From Agarivorans gilvus (GTDB lineage Bacteria > Pseudomonadota > Gammaproteobacteria > Enterobacterales > Celerinatantimonadaceae), in the NCBI RefSeq assembly GCF_001420915.1, contig NZ_CP013021.1:444001-508000 (forward strand): a stretch of 64,000 nt of DNA, written 5' to 3'. The notes below the pieces were generated by a model. It was not told the DNA's origin. It did not search any database and was given only the letters and a program-made list of their open reading frames with translations. Position 1 is the stretch's first letter. Each line of letters starts with the position of its first letter. Of the stretch, positions 62,294 through 64,000 are shown one piece after another. A program made the translations under genes and the position numbers.

Positions 62294-62322
62294 AGAGCCG
62301 CTGATATCAGCGGCTTTTTTTT
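62294..62322 (+). terminator. Intrinsic terminator after tpiA
   Basis: A 20-bp palindrome (62296-62315, AGCCGCTGA arms) followed by T8. It overlaps the end of the convergent uvrB gene. Confidence 0.9.
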
Positions 62323-64000
62323 AACTCAATTTCACCAATTGCTGCTGCATTTTAGCGATTTCATCACGTACCGCAGCCGCTTGTTCAAACTCCAACTCCT
62401 TGGCGTGATTAATCATCTGTTTTTCTAGTTGAGCAATACTCTTCAATAAAGAATCTGCCGACAACGCTGCGTATTTCGCTTTACCTTCAGCCGCGGTAGC
62501 TAGTTTGGTTTTACCAAAGTTACTAATATCGGCCACTTTCTTGTTGAGTTTCTGCGGCACAATACCGTGCTCGGTATTAAAGGCCTGCTGAATGTCACGG
62601 CGGCGATTGTTTTCGCCAATCGCCCTCTCCATAGAGCCAGTTATCTTGTCTGCATAAAGAATAGCTTTACCTTGCGGGTGACGAGCGGCACGACCAATGG
62701 TTTGAATTAACGAGCGCTCCGAGCGCAAAAAGCCTTCTTTGTCTGCATCTAAAATTGCCACCAAAGACACCTCGGGCATGTCTAGGCCTTCGCGCAATAA
62801 GTTAATACCTACCAGTACATCAAACACCCCCATGCGTAGATCACGGATGATCTCTACCCTTTCAACGGTATCGATATCTGAGTGTAAATAACGCACTTTG
62901 ACTTGGTGTTCTGTGAGGTACTCACTAAGATCTTCAGCCATGCGCTTAGTTAAGGTCGTCACTAATACCCGCTCATCTATCGCCGTGCGTAAGCGGATTT
63001 CTGAGAGCAAATCATCAACCTGAGTATTCACTGGCCGCACTTCAATCTCTGGGTCCAATAAGCCGGTTGGCCTTACTACCTGCTCAACAAACTCTTGATT
63101 GGTTTTATCCAACTCGTATTGGCTTGGCGTTGCCGACACAAAGATGGTTTGCGGGGCTATTTGTTCAAACTCTTCAAATTTTAGAGGGCGATTATCCAAG
63201 GCTGAAGGCAAACGGAAACCATAGTTAACCAGGTTTTCTTTACGCGAGCGGTCGCCTTTATACATGGCACCAATTTGCGGCACGGTGACGTGGGATTCGT
63301 CGATAATCAATAATCCATCGGCGGGTAAATAGTCGAGCAAGGTTGGTGGTGGCTCGCCAGGGGCGCGATTGGACAGATAACGAGAGTAGTTTTCAATGCC
63401 TGAGCAATAACCCAGTTCATTCATCATTTCGATATCAAACAGGGTACGCTGAGAGATACGCTGCTCTTCAATCAGCTTATTGGCGTCTAGCAATTGTTTC
63501 TTACGCTCGTTTAACTCCTCTTTAATTGCATTAATCGCGTTCAAAATGGTCTCTCGCGGCGTGACGTAGTGAGTCTTAGGGAAGATAGTCACACGGGCCA
63601 TTACTTCTTCCTCTGCGCCCGTTAGCGGGTCAAAGCTACTTAAACGCTCTACCTCGCCATCGAATAATTCGATGCGAATGGCGTTTTTGTCTGATTCGGC
63701 AGGATAAACATCAATTACGTCGCCTCGTACGCGAAAGGTAGAACGCTGAAAAGCGGCGTCATTACGTGAATATTGCAGCTCAGCTAAACGCCGTAAAATA
63801 GCACGCTGATCGATAAGGTCACCCACACTCAAGTGCAACATCATCTGCAAATAAGATTGCGGGTCCCCCAAACCATAAATCGCCGACACCGAAGCAACGA
63901 GTACCACATCACGGCGTTCTAATAAGGCTTTCGTGGCAGATAGACGCATTTGCTCGATATGAGAATTCACCGATGCATCTTTTTCAATAAAGGTGTCGGT
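62321..64000 (-). CDS. uvrB: Excinuclease ABC subunit B (N-terminal part beyond the window)
   Basis: About 559 residues of UvrB are in the window, in frame up to the right edge; the N-terminal helicase domain with the P loop is missing because of the cut, not a mutation. UvrB binds damaged DNA in nucleotide excision repair and hands it to UvrC. Seen: LVASVSAIYGLG, the beta-hairpin neighbourhood, LLIDESHVTVPQ, helicase motif V/VI (GINLLREGLDMPEV...TIGRAARHPQG) and the C-terminal UVR motif (about the last 40 residues, QLEKQMINHAKELEFEQAAAVRDEI). Confidence 0.97.
   Translation of the reverse strand, partial: TDTFIEKDASVNSHIEQMRLSATKALLERRDVVLVASVSAIYGLGDPQSYLQMMLHLSVGDLIDQRAILRRLAELQYSRNDAAFQRSTFRVRGDVIDVYPAESDKNAIRIELFDGEVERLSSFDPLTGAEEEVMARVTIFPKTHYVTPRETILNAINAIKEELNERKKQLLDANKLIEEQRISQRTLFDIEMMNELGYCSGIENYSRYLSNRAPGEPPPTLLDYLPADGLLIIDESHVTVPQIGAMYKGDRSRKENLVNYGFRLPSALDNRPLKFEEFEQIAPQTIFVSATPSQYELDKTNQEFVEQVVRPTGLLDPEIEVRPVNTQVDDLLSEIRLRTAIDERVLVTTLTKRMAEDLSEYLTEHQVKVRYLHSDIDTVERVEIIRDLRMGVFDVLVGINLLREGLDMPEVSLVAILDADKEGFLRSERSLIQTIGRAARHPQGKAILYADKITGSMERAIGENNRRRDIQQAFNTEHGIVPQKLNKKVADISNFGKTKLATAAEGKAKYAALSADSLLKSIAQLEKQMINHAKELEFEQAAAVRDEIAKMQQQLVKLS

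Noticed and set aside
1..64000. CRISPR arrays, rRNA genes, complete insertion sequences
   Set aside because: No regularly spaced repeats, no rRNA sequence and no transposase ORF or IS-like terminal repeats were seen.

Overview
This window looks like a chromosomal segment of a marine gammaproteobacterium, probably an Alteromonadales member close to Agarivorans. The basis is protein resemblance and gene order (preA, DUF3080-norM-ribE, thrS-infC-rpmI-rplT-pheS-pheT-ihfA, ttcA-uspE-fnr-ccoSIH-ccoPQON, yibL), plus a secreted amylase, a sulfatase and a subtilisin-like protease. A sequence nearly identical to the E. coli dif site lies at 31534-31561, so the window appears to span the replication terminus. 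The left and right edges cut preA and uvrB.

1-13 kb: end of preA, tRNA-Val, a DUF3080-norM pair divergent from ribE (the two start codons overlap), a GH13 amylase lipoprotein, a small zinc-ribbon-like protein, then the translation operon thrS-infC-rpmI-rplT-pheST-ihfA. infC has a non-canonical AUU or AUA start. pheS is split by a one-base loss in a T run. 13-17 kb: an aapJQMP amino-acid ABC importer. 17.6-29 kb: cobB and a Bax-like lipoprotein, ttcA, uspE, fnr, a TauE/SafE-like protein and the whole cbb3 oxidase locus (ccoS was too short for ordinary ORF calling). FNR boxes lie upstream of ccoN and uspE.

29.6-35 kb: yibL, a tyrosine recombinase, dif, a filamentous-phage-type HTH protein, two overlapping small unknown genes, a broken gene end and a sulfatase whose catalytic Cys is replaced by Ser. 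Two 28-bp sites with 11-6-11 architecture, resembling each other and dif in layout, flank the recombinase-dif-HTH block. 35-45 kb: a subtilisin-like protease, a DUF2061 protein behind a perfect 7-1-7 Fur box, a P-loop kinase, modABC, an SDR with a Crp/Fnr-type regulator, and a GlxA-type regulator divergent from a cysteine hydrolase.

45.4-51.9 kb holds the most interesting system: a tight seven-gene operon (thermostable-hemolysin-like protein, acyl-activating enzyme, haem-oxygenase-like diiron oxidase, SDR, TPR protein, QseB/PmrA-type response regulator, sensor kinase). A perfect CTTAAG-N5-CTTAAG direct repeat sits in its promoter. It looks like an autoregulated pathway making a small, possibly fatty-acid-derived, molecule.

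52-64 kb: dmeF-marR with paired operators (dmeF broken by an 8-bp tandem duplication), a decayed patatin gene, an orphan terminator that may mark an sRNA, a SEC-C protein, yaeQ, an HD-GYP regulator divergent from a frameshifted diguanylate cyclase, aspC, elyC, tpiA and uvrB. Several breaks are one-base losses, two of them in homopolymers, so sequencing error must be excluded before they are read as biology.
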